Source of the DNA: Lachnospiraceae bacterium UBA3273
Lineage (GTDB): Bacteria > Bacillota > Clostridia > Lachnospirales > Lachnospiraceae
NCBI GenBank assembly: GCA_002362385.1
Contig: DEUB01000043.1
Coordinates: 2,606 to 66,605 of the forward strand
Reading direction: 5' to 3'
Length of the DNA: 64,000 bases
Shown: one piece after another, positions 1-8,994 of the stretch
Position numbering within the stretch: the first letter of the stretch is position 1
Layout of the letters: each line of letters opens with the position of its first letter
Made by a program: the position numbers and the translations under genes
Notes under the pieces: model-generated
Database searches by the model: none
What the model was told of the DNA's origin: nothing
What the model saw: only the letters and a program-made list of their open reading frames with translations

Positions 1-163
1 TGGCCACTCGGGAATCCATCCATACAGGACAACTTGATCCTATGCCAAATTGCCCTGACAATATAAATTTATATCACAGTTTTCTGCCAATTGCAAGAAA
101 TATTTTTACCTGCCCCGGCTCTGAAGATCGCAGGTGCCCGAAAGGCTTCCTGCTGGTATTTAA
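1..163. other. Intergenic DNA at window edge, no gene seen
   Basis: AT-rich stretch downstream of the minus-strand GH13 gene. A short imperfect inverted repeat (GCAGG..GCC / GGC..CCTGC) lies near 130-155, but no T-run follows it on the minus strand, so it is only a weak terminator candidate. Nothing else can be supported. Confidence 0.4.
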
Positions 164-2272
164 CTAAAGCAATTCTTCTCTGTGCCTCAAAATGATTACC
201 GAGGTCTTGGGAAGCTTCAGCTTTAATTTTCCTGCATCGACCACATGAGACTTTACCTTGGTCGTATATCCCGCAGCATCAGTCAGCATGATCTGTTCAA
301 TCTCACATTCCTTGGGAATCCCCGCTTCCCACAACGAAAATTCTCTTTCGATCTCATGGTCGTTATTATTCACAATGATGACATAATGATCCCTGTCGCA
401 GAATCTCACATAGCCTATCAGATTGTAATCGGAAGCAAGATATTTTAAACTGCCGTACAGAAAAGCATTGCTTTCCTTATGGATCCTGATCATTTCCTTA
501 TGAAACCTGATCAATTCCTTATCCTCATGTCCCCATGGATATGTTCTCCTGTTGTCAGGATCCGTAAAGCCGCATACGCCCGCTTCATCGCCATAATAAA
601 TGGTAGGGGCACCCATCCATGTCATCTGAATGGCCACCGCCTCCCGTAAAACGGCCTTATTTACGCCTTCATTGGCAGCTTCGGAGCCCAGCGTATTTAC
701 CCTTCCGACTTTTCTGTTGGTCCTTGTTAAAAAGCGGGAATGGTCATGATTGGATAATTCATTCATGGCGATATAAGCGGATTCCCCGGAAAAAGCCGTA
801 CAGTGATAATGCATAGCGCCCCAAAAGCTGTCCGCATTGCCATACAGATCTTCCCTGTAGTCGTCGCTGTGCTTCTGCATGCCCGTCAAAAACCAGGTTA
901 CCGGTTCCATAAATGCGTCATAATTCATGACGGTATCCCATTCCCCGTTCTGGATCCACTCTTTGGGACTTCCGTAATGCTCCGCCAAAACAATGGCTTC
1001 GGGATTAGCTTCCCTTACCGCCTTCCTGAAATCCTTCCAGAACTTATGGTTAAACTCAGGGGAATGCCCCAAATCTGCAGCCACATCCAGCCTCCAGCCG
1101 TCTGCATTAAAGGGAGGAGAAACCCATTTTTTCCCAATATACAAAATATAATCATAAAGCTCCTTGGAGGCTTCATAATTTAACTTCGGCAGCGTATCAT
1201 GTCCCCACCAGCCGTCATAAGTAGGATTATAAGGCCATCTTTTCTCATCAAAGAAATGGAAGTACTTTCTGTACGGACTGTCTGCGGATATATAAGCGCC
1301 TTTTTCATATCCTTCAAACTCTTCATAGATCCTCTCACGGTCGATCCATTTGTTGAAGGAGCCGCAGTGATTGAAGACACCGTCCAAAATTACCCTCATG
1401 CCCCTTCTATGCGCTTCTTCCACCACATGGACAAATAATTCGTTGGAAGCCTCTAAATTCTTTTTGTTCGCTACGCGGTTGATATAGCGGGAAGCCAGAC
1501 GGTTCTCCTGCTGCCCCGGACCTAAAAGCTCGCCTTTATCATCCACGATCTTCCCGAAATGAGGGTCAATATAATCATAATCCTGAATATCGTATTTGTG
1601 GTTGGATGGCGATACAAATAAAGGATTGAAATATATAACGTCTATTCCCAGATCCTGAAGGTAATCCATTTTATCTATAACGCCCTGCAGATCTCCTCCG
1701 TAAAACTCCCGGACCCCCATGGCAGCGGGGTATTTGTTCCAGTCGTCCACCTTTGTCACATGTTCGCCGATATAATTGTATTCATCTGTCAGCACGTCAT
1801 TGGAAGGATCTCCGTTACGGAACCGGTCCACATAAATCTGGTACATGACCGCACCCTTTGCCCACCTTGGCACATGCTGCCCGGGAACGATCACAAATTT
1901 GTAATAATCCTGTACATCCTTTGCCACACCGCGAAAATCGTAATTGCACACAATTTTTCCTGCGGTAATCTCAAAATAATAAGCTACCCTTTCATCATCC
2001 AGCTGCAGATCATACTCATAGTAGTCAAACAAATCATCGCTTTTGAATTTCATCATCAGATGCTTTTCGCCTTTACAGACAAAATAAACTTTATCTATAT
2101 TGTTTTTGGCAGAACGGAATTTGATCGTAACGATACTGTAAGGATTGGGATCCGGCGGGCTGACAAATTCAGACGACATATCCGAAAATAAAGCCCTTTT
2201 ATTCAAAACGGGACGCATTGTAGAAATGTATTGCTGTTTTTGTTCTAATTTGGATAGCTGATTGTAAAACAT
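164..2272 (-). CDS. Glycoside hydrolase family 13 (neopullulanase/maltogenic amylase-like)
   Basis: Intracellular alpha-glucan hydrolase of 702 aa with no signal peptide, expected to cleave maltodextrins, cyclodextrins or pullulan-type oligosaccharides. An N-terminal beta domain (about residues 40-130) precedes the (beta/alpha)8 domain. The four GH13 signatures are visible: DGVFNH (297-302), GWRLDVAAD with nucleophile Asp396, the acid Glu431 in AEHYG, and NHD (508-510). A MYQIYVDRF motif opens the catalytic domain. The start has GGGAGG seven bases upstream. The gene stands alone, separated from ftsH by a terminator. Family assignment is firm; the exact substrate (neopullulanase, cyclomaltodextrinase or alpha-glucosidase) is not resolvable by eye. 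Confidence 0.9.
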   Translation of the reverse strand: MFYNQLSKLEQKQQYISTMRPVLNKRALFSDMSSEFVSPPDPNPYSIVTIKFRSAKNNIDKVYFVCKGEKHLMMKFKSDDLFDYYEYDLQLDDERVAYYFEITAGKIVCNYDFRGVAKDVQDYYKFVIVPGQHVPRWAKGAVMYQIYVDRFRNGDPSNDVLTDEYNYIGEHVTKVDDWNKYPAAMGVREFYGGDLQGVIDKMDYLQDLGIDVIYFNPLFVSPSNHKYDIQDYDYIDPHFGKIVDDKGELLGPGQQENRLASRYINRVANKKNLEASNELFVHVVEEAHRRGMRVILDGVFNHCGSFNKWIDRERIYEEFEGYEKGAYISADSPYRKYFHFFDEKRWPYNPTYDGWWGHDTLPKLNYEASKELYDYILYIGKKWVSPPFNADGWRLDVAADLGHSPEFNHKFWKDFRKAVREANPEAIVLAEHYGSPKEWIQNGEWDTVMNYDAFMEPVTWFLTGMQKHSDDYREDLYGNADSFWGAMHYHCTAFSGESAYIAMNELSNHDHSRFLTRTNRKVGRVNTLGSEAANEGVNKAVLREAVAIQMTWMGAPTIYYGDEAGVCGFTDPDNRRTYPWGHEDKELIRFHKEMIRIHKESNAFLYGSLKYLASDYNLIGYVRFCDRDHYVIIVNNNDHEIEREFSLWEAGIPKECEIEQIMLTDAAGYTTKVKSHVVDAGKLKLKLPKTSVIILRHREELL

Positions 2273-2351
2273 CTATGAACCTCCCATGATTCATCTACTA
2301 TATTTTATTCTATCATAATCAGTTTTGACAATCCACATATTTTTAGACAGG

Positions 2352-2383
2352 AAAAAAGACAGCAGTCGCACAGCTGTCTTTTT
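2352..2383 (-). terminator. Bidirectional rho-independent terminator downstream of ftsH
   Basis: AGACAGC and GCTGTCT form a perfect stem around a 9-nt loop, flanked by an A-run on one side and a T-run on the other, so it can act on both strands. It sits between the ftsH stop and the GH13 start and probably ends the tilS-hpt-ftsH transcript. Confidence 0.75.
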
Positions 2384-2421
2384 CGAGAAGGTATTTCTTT
2401 CTTTTGGGGTATAGCAAAAAA

Positions 2422-2469
2422 CTATGTAATGTATTGGGGGGTTACAAGTACATTATAGCAATGCCCCCC
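2422..2469. other. Interleaved inverted repeats (pseudoknot topology) 3' of ftsH
   Basis: TAATGTA (2427-2433) can pair with TACATTA (2449-2455), and GGGGGG (2436-2441) with CCCCCC (2464-2469). The two pairings interleave, as in an H-type pseudoknot, and can form on either strand. No known RNA family was recognised, so function is unknown. Confidence 0.25.
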
Positions 2470-2542
2470 TTTACCGTCTAGACTCACCATTCACAAATAT
2501 TACAAAATAAAGGCTTCATTTTTGGTCAAATTGCACAAAGAG

Positions 2543-4348
2543 TTAAAACAGGCCTTCAAATTCCTTCATGGTAATCCGTTCTTTTTCCAGCAAGAGATCC
2601 GCACATTTATGAAGCACCTCTTCATTTTCCATGATAAGCGCTTTCGCTTTTTCATAGCAATCATCTACGATAGATTTGACTTCCGCATCGATCTTGCCGG
2701 CAACCAGCTCGCTGTGGTTTCTGGCATGGGCAAGGTCGCGTCCGATAAAGACGTCTTCTCCTTCCTCGTCATAGTTGATAACGCCGATACTTTCAGACAT
2801 ACCGTAACGGGTAACCATCTTTCTGGCGATCTGGGTGGCCTTTTTAATATCGCTGGACGCCCCCGTTGTAATATCGTCAAAAACCAGCTGCTCCGCGATC
2901 CTGCCGCCTAAAGCGACCATGATCTCATGGAGCATTTTTCCCTTGGTCAAAAACATTTCATCCTTTGCCGGCAAAGGCATGGTATAGCCCGCCGCTCCCT
3001 GCCCGGTGGGAATAATGGAAACGGTATACACCGGTCCCACATCCGGCAGCTTATGATATAAAATAGCGTGGCCTGCCTCATGATATGCGGTAATCTTTCT
3101 TTCCTCCCGGGAAACGATCCGGCTTCTCTTCTCCGTTCCGATGCCGGTTTTGATAAAAGCTTTTTTTATGTCTTCCGTGTTGATATATTCCCTGCGGGAT
3201 TTCGCCGCCATAATAGCCGCCTCGTTGAGAAGGTTTTCCAGATCGGCGCCGGTAAAGCCGGCCGTGGTCTGCGCCACATGCTCCAGATCCACATTATCAG
3301 CCAAAGGCTTGTTTCTGGCATGGACTTTTAAAATATCCTCCCTGCCTCCCACATCGGGAACGCCGATGGCGATCTTTCTGTCAAAACGCCCCGGCCTTAA
3401 AATTGCCGGATCCAGGATATCCACACGGTTTGTTGCCGCAAGTACGATGATCCCTTCGTTCTCCCCAAAACCGTCCATCTCTACGAGCAATTGGTTTAGG
3501 GTCTGTTCCCTTTCGTCATGGCTGCCGCCCATACCGGCCCCGCGCTTTCTCGCCACTGCATCGATTTCATCAATAAAGACAATACAGGGATGATTCTTCT
3601 GGGCCTCGGCAAATAAGTCCCTTACACGGGACGCGCCCACGCCTACGAACATCTCCACAAAATCCGAACCTGAAATGGAGAAGAAAGGAACCTCCGCCTC
3701 TCCTGCTATGGCCTTGGCCAGCAGGGTCTTACCCGTTCCGGGCGGTCCTTCCAGCAAAACGCCTTTGGGAATTCTGGCCCCTATCCTTGTATACTTTCCC
3801 GGCTCCCTTAAGAAGTCCACGATTTCCTCAAGCTCTTCCTTTTCTTCTTTCAATCCCGCCACATCGGAAAGCGTTATTTTGTCCAGCCTGCCCACATTAA
3901 GCCTTGCGCGGCTTTTTCCGAAGTTCATGGCGCGGTTTCCGTTATTATTATTCATCTGATTATTCATAATGATCATAACAAAAACAATACCGATCACGAC
4001 GATCAGGATGGGCATGGCCAGAGACCGGAACCAGGAGTCCTGAGGAATGTTATTCATCAGAACAGGGATCTGGTTCTCCTCCAAAAGGCTTTCCATCTTT
4101 TCCACATCAGCCACATACAACACCGTTCTGGTGCCGTCGTTAAACTGAATATCCAGACGCCCCGTAGGGGTCTGCTCATTGGGCTGGATCTCCACCTGGA
4201 AAATATTTCCCTCCGCCACATCCGCAAGGAACTGCACTCTGGTATATGCCTTGGAGCTGCTCTTCGTCATTTCCAGATATATGCAAAACAAAAATAATAT
4301 AATGATGGGGATCAAAAAGTATCCCACGTTGACTGTTCTCTTTTTCAA
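2543..4348 (-). CDS. ftsH: ATP-dependent zinc metalloprotease FtsH
   Basis: Membrane-anchored AAA+ protease (601 aa) that degrades unassembled membrane proteins and regulatory proteins. Two N-terminal membrane segments (about 9-25 and 108-129) flank a small extracytoplasmic domain. Then come Walker A GPPGTGKT (201-208), Walker B FIDEIDA, the second region of homology ATNRVDILDPA, and the zinc site HEAGH (423-427). The start is a TTG codon with AGGAGG five bases upstream; no better in-frame ATG exists nearby. It follows hpt closely on the same strand, matching the Bacillus tilS-hpt-ftsH order. Length and motifs are typical and the assignment is secure. Confidence 0.97.
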   Translation of the reverse strand: MKKRTVNVGYFLIPIIILFLFCIYLEMTKSSSKAYTRVQFLADVAEGNIFQVEIQPNEQTPTGRLDIQFNDGTRTVLYVADVEKMESLLEENQIPVLMNNIPQDSWFRSLAMPILIVVIGIVFVMIIMNNQMNNNNGNRAMNFGKSRARLNVGRLDKITLSDVAGLKEEKEELEEIVDFLREPGKYTRIGARIPKGVLLEGPPGTGKTLLAKAIAGEAEVPFFSISGSDFVEMFVGVGASRVRDLFAEAQKNHPCIVFIDEIDAVARKRGAGMGGSHDEREQTLNQLLVEMDGFGENEGIIVLAATNRVDILDPAILRPGRFDRKIAIGVPDVGGREDILKVHARNKPLADNVDLEHVAQTTAGFTGADLENLLNEAAIMAAKSRREYINTEDIKKAFIKTGIGTEKRSRIVSREERKITAYHEAGHAILYHKLPDVGPVYTVSIIPTGQGAAGYTMPLPAKDEMFLTKGKMLHEIMVALGGRIAEQLVFDDITTGASSDIKKATQIARKMVTRYGMSESIGVINYDEEGEDVFIGRDLAHARNHSELVAGKIDAEVKSIVDDCYEKAKALIMENEEVLHKCADLLLEKERITMKEFEGLF

Positions 4349-4360
4349 TGCTGCCTCCTG

Positions 4361-4888
4361 TTATACATCTAATTCCAATATGCCGACATAAGGAAGATTT
4401 CTGTATTTCTGCGCGTAATCAAGACCGTATCCCACTACAAACAGATCGGGAACCTCAAATCCCTTATAATCCACTTCCACGTCCACCACTCTTCTTTCCG
4501 GTTTATCCAGAAGAGAACACAGCTTTAAGGATTTGGGATTTCTCTTTTTCATCATTTCCAAAAGATAGCTCAAGGTCCTGCCCGTATCCACAATATCCTC
4601 TACCACTATAACATTCTTCCCCTCAATGGATTCGTCCAGATCCTTGATCATCCTGACTTCCCCGCTGGACTGGGTGCCGCTGCCGTAGCTGGCCACTGCA
4701 ATAAAGTCGAGAGTCAGGGGCAGATCGATCCTTTTTGCCAGTTCACAGGCAAAAAGACTTGCGCCCTTTAAGGTACAGATCAGAAAAACCTCTTCGCCCC
4801 GATAATCCTCGGTAATCTGTTTCCCAATCTCCCTGATGCGCTTTACAACCTCTTCTTCCGGCAATAAAACTCTGATCTTGTCACTCAT
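4361..4888 (-). CDS. hpt: Hypoxanthine phosphoribosyltransferase
   Basis: Purine salvage enzyme (175 aa) converting hypoxanthine and guanine plus PRPP to IMP and GMP. The PRPP-binding signature VIVVEDIVDTGRTL is intact and the family C-terminal region FVVGYGLDYAQ is present. The start MSDKIRVL is chosen because TTGGAGG lies just upstream; the reading frame extends five codons further without a better RBS. The 5' end overlaps the tilS stop by 8 nt, implying translational coupling. The tilS-hpt-ftsH arrangement is conserved across Firmicutes. Confidence 0.95.
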   Translation of the reverse strand: MSDKIRVLLPEEEVVKRIREIGKQITEDYRGEEVFLICTLKGASLFACELAKRIDLPLTLDFIAVASYGSGTQSSGEVRMIKDLDESIEGKNVIVVEDIVDTGRTLSYLLEMMKKRNPKSLKLCSLLDKPERRVVDVEVDYKGFEVPDLFVVGYGLDYAQKYRNLPYVGILELDV

Positions 4889-6275
4889 TTTCTTTTCCTC
4901 CAAGTATAGTAACTTCCAAAACCTGTTTTGTATCCTCCGTAACTTTATAATAAGCGCTGATCCGAAATCCCGGAATCCATATGATATGACTTCCGTCCGC
5001 GATCACTAAAATTTGATCCCGCATACCCACCGGAACCTTTTCATCCACAAAATAGTCCTTCAGTTTTTTTCTATGGGCGCCGTCAAAATAAAAATAATCT
5101 CCGCCATGCCGGCTTCTGACTGTCGGACAACTATTTATTTTATCATAATCAAACCATTTCGTATACGTTTTGTTAGAAATAGAAGCCTCTTTTTTATAAG
5201 GAAAAATCCTGCACCGGACGGTTTTTACCGAAAACGCCCCCTCCACAGCCTCCTCTATTTTCGTTTCCCCGGGAAGGTTCAGGGGAATTTCTGCTATGAC
5301 GGCTTTTTCTCTGGCAGGCGGCTTTCCGATCCGGAGCCTGTGCTGGTCTAACTCCGCCCACAGGCCGTACGGCAGGACAATCCGTCTTCCGCTCTGCCCC
5401 TTTAAAAGCCCTAAGATACTTTCCACATGGGCCCTTGACAGATCCCGCCTCTTGCCGCAGGCTTCTGCAAGCATTTCATAAACGACGGCGGATTTCAGAT
5501 AAGGATGCATCCCTTCCAGCTGTTTTTTGTCTATACAATACCAATTGTTGTCTCTTTTTACAACAAGTCTGCATTCTTCTTTTACCAATTCATCCAGAAA
5601 GTCCACCGCTTCCCTTATAAGCTCCGCACTTTGGGCAATATGGGCGGCGCTCCCTTCACAGATTTCCCTTTCCGCCGCAGGAAGCATGTCCTGACGGATT
5701 TTGTTTCTGGCGTAAGCGGTGTCAAAATTGCTTTCATCCGTTACGAACTCCAGGCGGTTTTCCTCCATAAATGCAAGGATCTCCTCTTTTCCCACACACA
5801 ATAACGGACGGATATAGCAATCCCTTACCGGGCGCATTCCCCCAAGGCCCCTGATGCCGCTTCCACGAAACAGGTGGAAAAGGACCGTTTCCGCCTGGTC
5901 GTTTTCATGATGTGCAAGGGCGATCTTAGCTCCTTTATATTGCTCAAAGACCTGATAGCGCAAGGCTCTGGCGGCCTCCTCCAGGCACAGATGCTTTGAC
6001 GCCGCATATTCTCTCACGTGAACCTCTGCTATTTTGCAGGGGATCTCCCATTTTTGGCAAAGGTCCTTTACAAATTCCGCCTCTGCAGACGCTTCTTTTC
6101 TTAAATTGTGATTAATGTGGACCGCTTCTAAAGAAAAATCCATCTCCTTAGAAAGTCTTTGCAATAAAAAGAGAAGGCAGACAGAATCCGCCCCTCCCGA
6201 AAGCCCTACTACCACCTGGTCTAAAGCACGAACCATATGATGTTTTTCCATATATTTTTTTACTTTTGTGATCAT
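4881..6275 (-). CDS. tilS: tRNA(Ile)-lysidine synthetase
   Basis: Essential tRNA-modifying enzyme (464 aa) that attaches lysine to C34 of tRNA-Ile(CAU), switching its reading to AUA codons. The N-terminal PP-loop SGGADS is at residues 26-31, followed by the ATP-pyrophosphatase core with HHENDQAETVLFHLFRG and GLGGMRP. A middle TilS domain and a C-terminal TilS substrate-binding domain (about 380-455) complete the usual architecture. The RBS is GGGAG before the ATG. It overlaps hpt at its 3' end and follows spoIIE, as in B. subtilis. Confidence 0.95.
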   Translation of the reverse strand: MITKVKKYMEKHHMVRALDQVVVGLSGGADSVCLLFLLQRLSKEMDFSLEAVHINHNLRKEASAEAEFVKDLCQKWEIPCKIAEVHVREYAASKHLCLEEAARALRYQVFEQYKGAKIALAHHENDQAETVLFHLFRGSGIRGLGGMRPVRDCYIRPLLCVGKEEILAFMEENRLEFVTDESNFDTAYARNKIRQDMLPAAEREICEGSAAHIAQSAELIREAVDFLDELVKEECRLVVKRDNNWYCIDKKQLEGMHPYLKSAVVYEMLAEACGKRRDLSRAHVESILGLLKGQSGRRIVLPYGLWAELDQHRLRIGKPPAREKAVIAEIPLNLPGETKIEEAVEGAFSVKTVRCRIFPYKKEASISNKTYTKWFDYDKINSCPTVRSRHGGDYFYFDGAHRKKLKDYFVDEKVPVGMRDQILVIADGSHIIWIPGFRISAYYKVTEDTKQVLEVTILGGKENE

Positions 6276-6447
6276 TCCGACTCCCGGAGCTGCTCTTTTA
6301 TATCCGCCGGCACATGATCATCCTTATTTCCTTTATTGATGATCCCATATCCGCCGGCCGACTGTCATTGATTGATTATAATATACCGTCAATGCCTGTA
6401 AAAGTCAATTACATCCCTTATCTTCGCCCCTTTACCCGGTTTTTTTA

Positions 6448-7626
6448 TCAGGTATTGGCCCAGATCCCCAAAACGATCACTGTCATATCGTCATTTATCT
6501 TTCCTTCCGCATTGGCAATTGCCATATTTAACAGCATACCAGCCATCTGTCTGGGATTTTCGTATTCCAGCTGTCCGATAAATTCCTGTAAGGAAACGGC
6601 GCTTTTACCGTTATCAAAGGCGTCAGCCACGCCGTCCGTCATCATAATAATATAGTCGCCGTCTTCCACACCGTAAACGAATTCCTCCGGCTCCGTTTTG
6701 GCAAACACTCCCAGAGGAAGGGTATTTGCTCCTATCCGAAAGACTTTCCTGTCCCTTTTTAAGAAAGAAACTGCAGCCCCGCACTTTAAGAACCGGCATG
6801 TCCCCTGATACAGATCCAGTTCACAGGAATCCAGCGTGAGCGTCCGTTCCTTTGCTCCCCTCAGAAACATCATGGTATTGAGAAGGACTGTTGCCTTTTC
6901 CATGTGGAATCCCGTCTCCATGAACTTGTCCAACAGATCCATTACTTTTTCACTGTCTTTAGCCGCTTCCTCTCCGGAACCCATGCCGTCGGACAATGCC
7001 GCCAAAAACATGCCTTTTCCAAACTCCTTTAACAGGTAACTGTCTCCCGAATAGCTCTCTCCTTCCTTTTTGGCCTTTCCGATCCCTTCTATTACATAAT
7101 AATTAACCTCTTCCTCAAAGATCAGGGTTACCGGCTCTTCGTGCACATAAGAAGCGTTGGCGCTGTTATGGCGCAGCTTTCTGTGGCAGATCTCCGATAC
7201 AAATTCCATCAGATCATCGGTATGATAGATTTCTTCATCAGAGGCCCGGATCTTCATCCCCACCTCCAAATGCTCTTTTGCCTCCACGACATATAAATCT
7301 TTTACGATCAGTCCGTTTTCCTTTAATCCCTTCAGAATCTTTTTCCTGAGCCGTTCCATTAAATAAGAAGTGGCGTAGGTCTCGCTGGCCAGTTCATTCA
7401 AGACCCTGGCCGTTTCATCCAGCTGTCCCGCCAGAAGCACATTCTGCTCCTGTCTTGTTTTATATAAATAGAGCTGTAGCTGGGACTTCCCTTCGGTTTC
7501 CGGAATCTCCTCAAAGCTTTCCGCAATTTCCTTTAAGGTATCCGCATACAGGATCAGTCTCCGCCTCCCGTACTCCGGCACCACATTATGGCTGATATCC
7601 TCACGCTCCATAAGATTCCACTTCAT
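6448..7626 (-). CDS. spoIIE: SpoIIE-type PP2C phosphatase lacking the membrane domain
   Basis: Sporulation phosphatase that in Bacillus dephosphorylates SpoIIAA to activate sigma-F in the forespore. The C-terminal PP2C domain has its metal-binding elements: SGDSYL, LSDGMGSGEEA, MTDGVADAF and NDDMTVIV. Length is about 392 aa against about 820 in B. subtilis: only a short helical segment precedes the phosphatase, and the ten-helix membrane region is absent. The chosen start MKWNL has AAAGGTG upstream, and a Spo0A box plus -10 lie directly upstream, so this is not a simple 5' truncation. Position between divIC and tilS matches Bacillus. Another SpoIIE-family phosphatase role cannot be excluded. 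Confidence 0.85.
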   Translation of the reverse strand: MKWNLMEREDISHNVVPEYGRRRLILYADTLKEIAESFEEIPETEGKSQLQLYLYKTRQEQNVLLAGQLDETARVLNELASETYATSYLMERLRKKILKGLKENGLIVKDLYVVEAKEHLEVGMKIRASDEEIYHTDDLMEFVSEICHRKLRHNSANASYVHEEPVTLIFEEEVNYYVIEGIGKAKKEGESYSGDSYLLKEFGKGMFLAALSDGMGSGEEAAKDSEKVMDLLDKFMETGFHMEKATVLLNTMMFLRGAKERTLTLDSCELDLYQGTCRFLKCGAAVSFLKRDRKVFRIGANTLPLGVFAKTEPEEFVYGVEDGDYIIMMTDGVADAFDNGKSAVSLQEFIGQLEYENPRQMAGMLLNMAIANAEGKINDDMTVIVLGIWANT

Positions 7627-7667
7627 ATACATCACCTTTTTCGTTTTTCAGTTTCAACCGTGCTCCT

Positions 7668-7702
7668 ATTATATAACATGTCCTCCGCGCTTTTTGTCGA
7701 AA
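7668..7702 (-). promoter_or_regulatory. spoIIE promoter with Spo0A box
   Basis: TTTGTCGAAA (7693-7702), a perfect Spo0A-box sequence, lies about 20 bp upstream of a TATAAT -10 hexamer (7668-7673, minus strand). In B. subtilis spoIIE is activated by Spo0A~P from a sigma-A promoter with 0A boxes overlapping the -35 region; this layout matches. Confidence 0.7.
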
Positions 7703-7754
7703 TAAAGAGGCGGAAATAAAAAATTTTTACTTTTTTTAAGAAAAGATTTCAGGA

Positions 7755-7809
7755 CAGACAAAAAGGACATCTGCCGTCTGCGCCCTAAAACGCTTCTGAC
7801 CGATGTCCT
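7755..7809 (-). terminator. Rho-independent terminator after divIC
   Basis: AGGACATC (7764-7771) pairs perfectly with GATGTCCT (7802-7809), followed on the minus strand by TTTTTGT. The distal arm overlaps the divIC stop codon. It separates the yabO-yabP-yabQ-divIC unit from the independently promoted spoIIE. Confidence 0.65.
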
Positions 7810-8110
7810 AATTCATCTTAAATACGATCTCGCCTTCCTTGACAAGCCCCAGCTTCTCCTTTGCTACCTCTTCTATGTATGCCTGGGTCTGGGTATATTT
7901 TCTCAATTCCTCTAATTCAGTTGTTCTTTGTTCTTCAGCGGCGATCAGCTCATCCAGCTCTGCCTCCCTTTCCCGATAAGTATCCTGTTTTTGCCTTAGT
8001 AGGACACTGTTGACAGACACTACTACCAAAAGCATAACGATCACTGCGGAAACCAGAAACATGCCAAGACGATTTTGCCTTTTCCCCCGAAATGCGACTC
8101 TACGGCTCAT
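7808..8110 (-). CDS. divIC: Septum formation initiator family protein (DivIC/FtsL-like)
   Basis: Small bitopic division protein (100 aa). A short basic cytoplasmic N-terminus is followed by one membrane helix (about 17-38) and an extracytoplasmic coiled coil (about 40-80), then a conserved KEKLGLVKEGEIVF tail typical of the DivIC family. It acts in the FtsB/FtsL/FtsQ-type divisome subcomplex. The start overlaps the yabQ 3' end by 11 nt, so it is probably co-translated. The yabP-yabQ-divIC order supports DivIC over FtsL. Confidence 0.88.
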   Translation of the reverse strand: MSRRVAFRGKRQNRLGMFLVSAVIVMLLVVVSVNSVLLRQKQDTYREREAELDELIAAEEQRTTELEELRKYTQTQAYIEEVAKEKLGLVKEGEIVFKMN

Positions 8111-8615
8111 GGCTATCCCTTTTATCCTTCTTCTTTTTATGTTTACATAATGTTATCTTAACCTCTTTTATGTCGCCCGTCAACTTCTTTTTTAATTGTT
8201 TTTTTATTTTTCTTTTCAGTCTCTTCCATTTGTTCCAAGTCCTGTTAAACAGCCATTTAAGGGGCCTGAAGAGCCACCTTAAAAACCTCGCCACCATATC
8301 TTGTATGCGGTTTAGTATTGTTGACATAATTTCCACAAGATGTTCTCCTATGGTATACTTATATATCAACATGCCGACCCCTGCGCCCGCAATGGAAAAC
8401 CATCGGATAACGCCGTTATTTGTTTCATAAAGCATGTAAAATAAAAATGCCGCCGCCGCAAACCAGAAGATCAGATCCTCCAATGCGACAAAACCCGTAC
8501 TATGCTTTTTCACTCTGCGGAAAATTCTCAGGCAGTCATATGCTATGGTAATACAAATACCGGACAGGAAGCAGGAAAACAGGAATCTTCCTTCACTGAC
8601 GATCTGCCCGCTCAT
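8100..8615 (-). CDS. yabQ: Spore cortex biosynthesis protein YabQ
   Basis: Integral membrane sporulation protein (171 aa) needed for cortex formation in B. subtilis. Several hydrophobic segments occupy the first about 85 residues, with the family motif IAYDCLRIFRR near the N-terminus. The C-terminal half is strongly basic (runs of K and R between about 110 and 165), presumably cytoplasmic. The start codon overlaps the yabP stop by one base (TAATG), indicating coupling. Synteny yabO-yabP-yabQ-divIC strengthens the call. Confidence 0.88.
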   Translation of the reverse strand: MSGQIVSEGRFLFSCFLSGICITIAYDCLRIFRRVKKHSTGFVALEDLIFWFAAAAFLFYMLYETNNGVIRWFSIAGAGVGMLIYKYTIGEHLVEIMSTILNRIQDMVARFLRWLFRPLKWLFNRTWNKWKRLKRKIKKQLKKKLTGDIKEVKITLCKHKKKKDKRDSHEP

Positions 8616-8902
8616 TACTTAAACAGCTTTCCTAAAAGAGATTCTCCCTTGTTTCCGTATCCCGACACCTCTGAATAGGTCAGGCTGTCGATCTTTCCTT
8701 CTACGTCCACTTCCCCTTTTTCCAGCGTGAGCCTGTTTACGTGCAGATCGCTTCCCTTGATCATCAACATTCCCTGATCGGTCTCCAATAAAATTTCCGC
8801 CAAATCAAAAGAAAGCACATCCGACACTCCACTGACCATACATGTCCTTCTGTTGGTCAGCATCAGCTTATGCGCTCTCTGTTTTGTATTCATATCTTCC
8901 AT
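8615..8902 (-). CDS. yabP: Sporulation protein YabP
   Basis: Small sporulation protein (95 aa) of the YabP/YqfC family, associated with spore coat and cortex assembly in the mother cell. The family core is recognisable: KLMLTNRRTCMVSGV at the N-terminus, then alternating beta strands including LLETDQGMLMIKGSDLHV and LTYSE. The chosen start MEDMNTKQ lies 8 nt from GGAGGAG; the ATG two codons upstream is too close to that RBS. It is directly coupled to yabQ. Confidence 0.88.
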   Translation of the reverse strand: MEDMNTKQRAHKLMLTNRRTCMVSGVSDVLSFDLAEILLETDQGMLMIKGSDLHVNRLTLEKGEVDVEGKIDSLTYSEVSGYGNKGESLLGKLFK

Positions 8903-8994
8903 CTGCATACCTCCTCCTGATACGGTACAGATATACAAAGCTTCCTCTGCTACATCTGCATATTAAAGTATATTAGGAGGGTTGTAAAATATAC

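Noticed and set aside
3141..3593. 150-codon plus-strand open frame
   Set aside because: Antisense of the conserved FtsH AAA domain, with no RBS.
6448..7626. spoIIE as a frameshifted or 5'-truncated pseudogene
   Set aside because: A matching RBS, -10 box and Spo0A box lie directly upstream of the short frame, and the PP2C motifs are intact.
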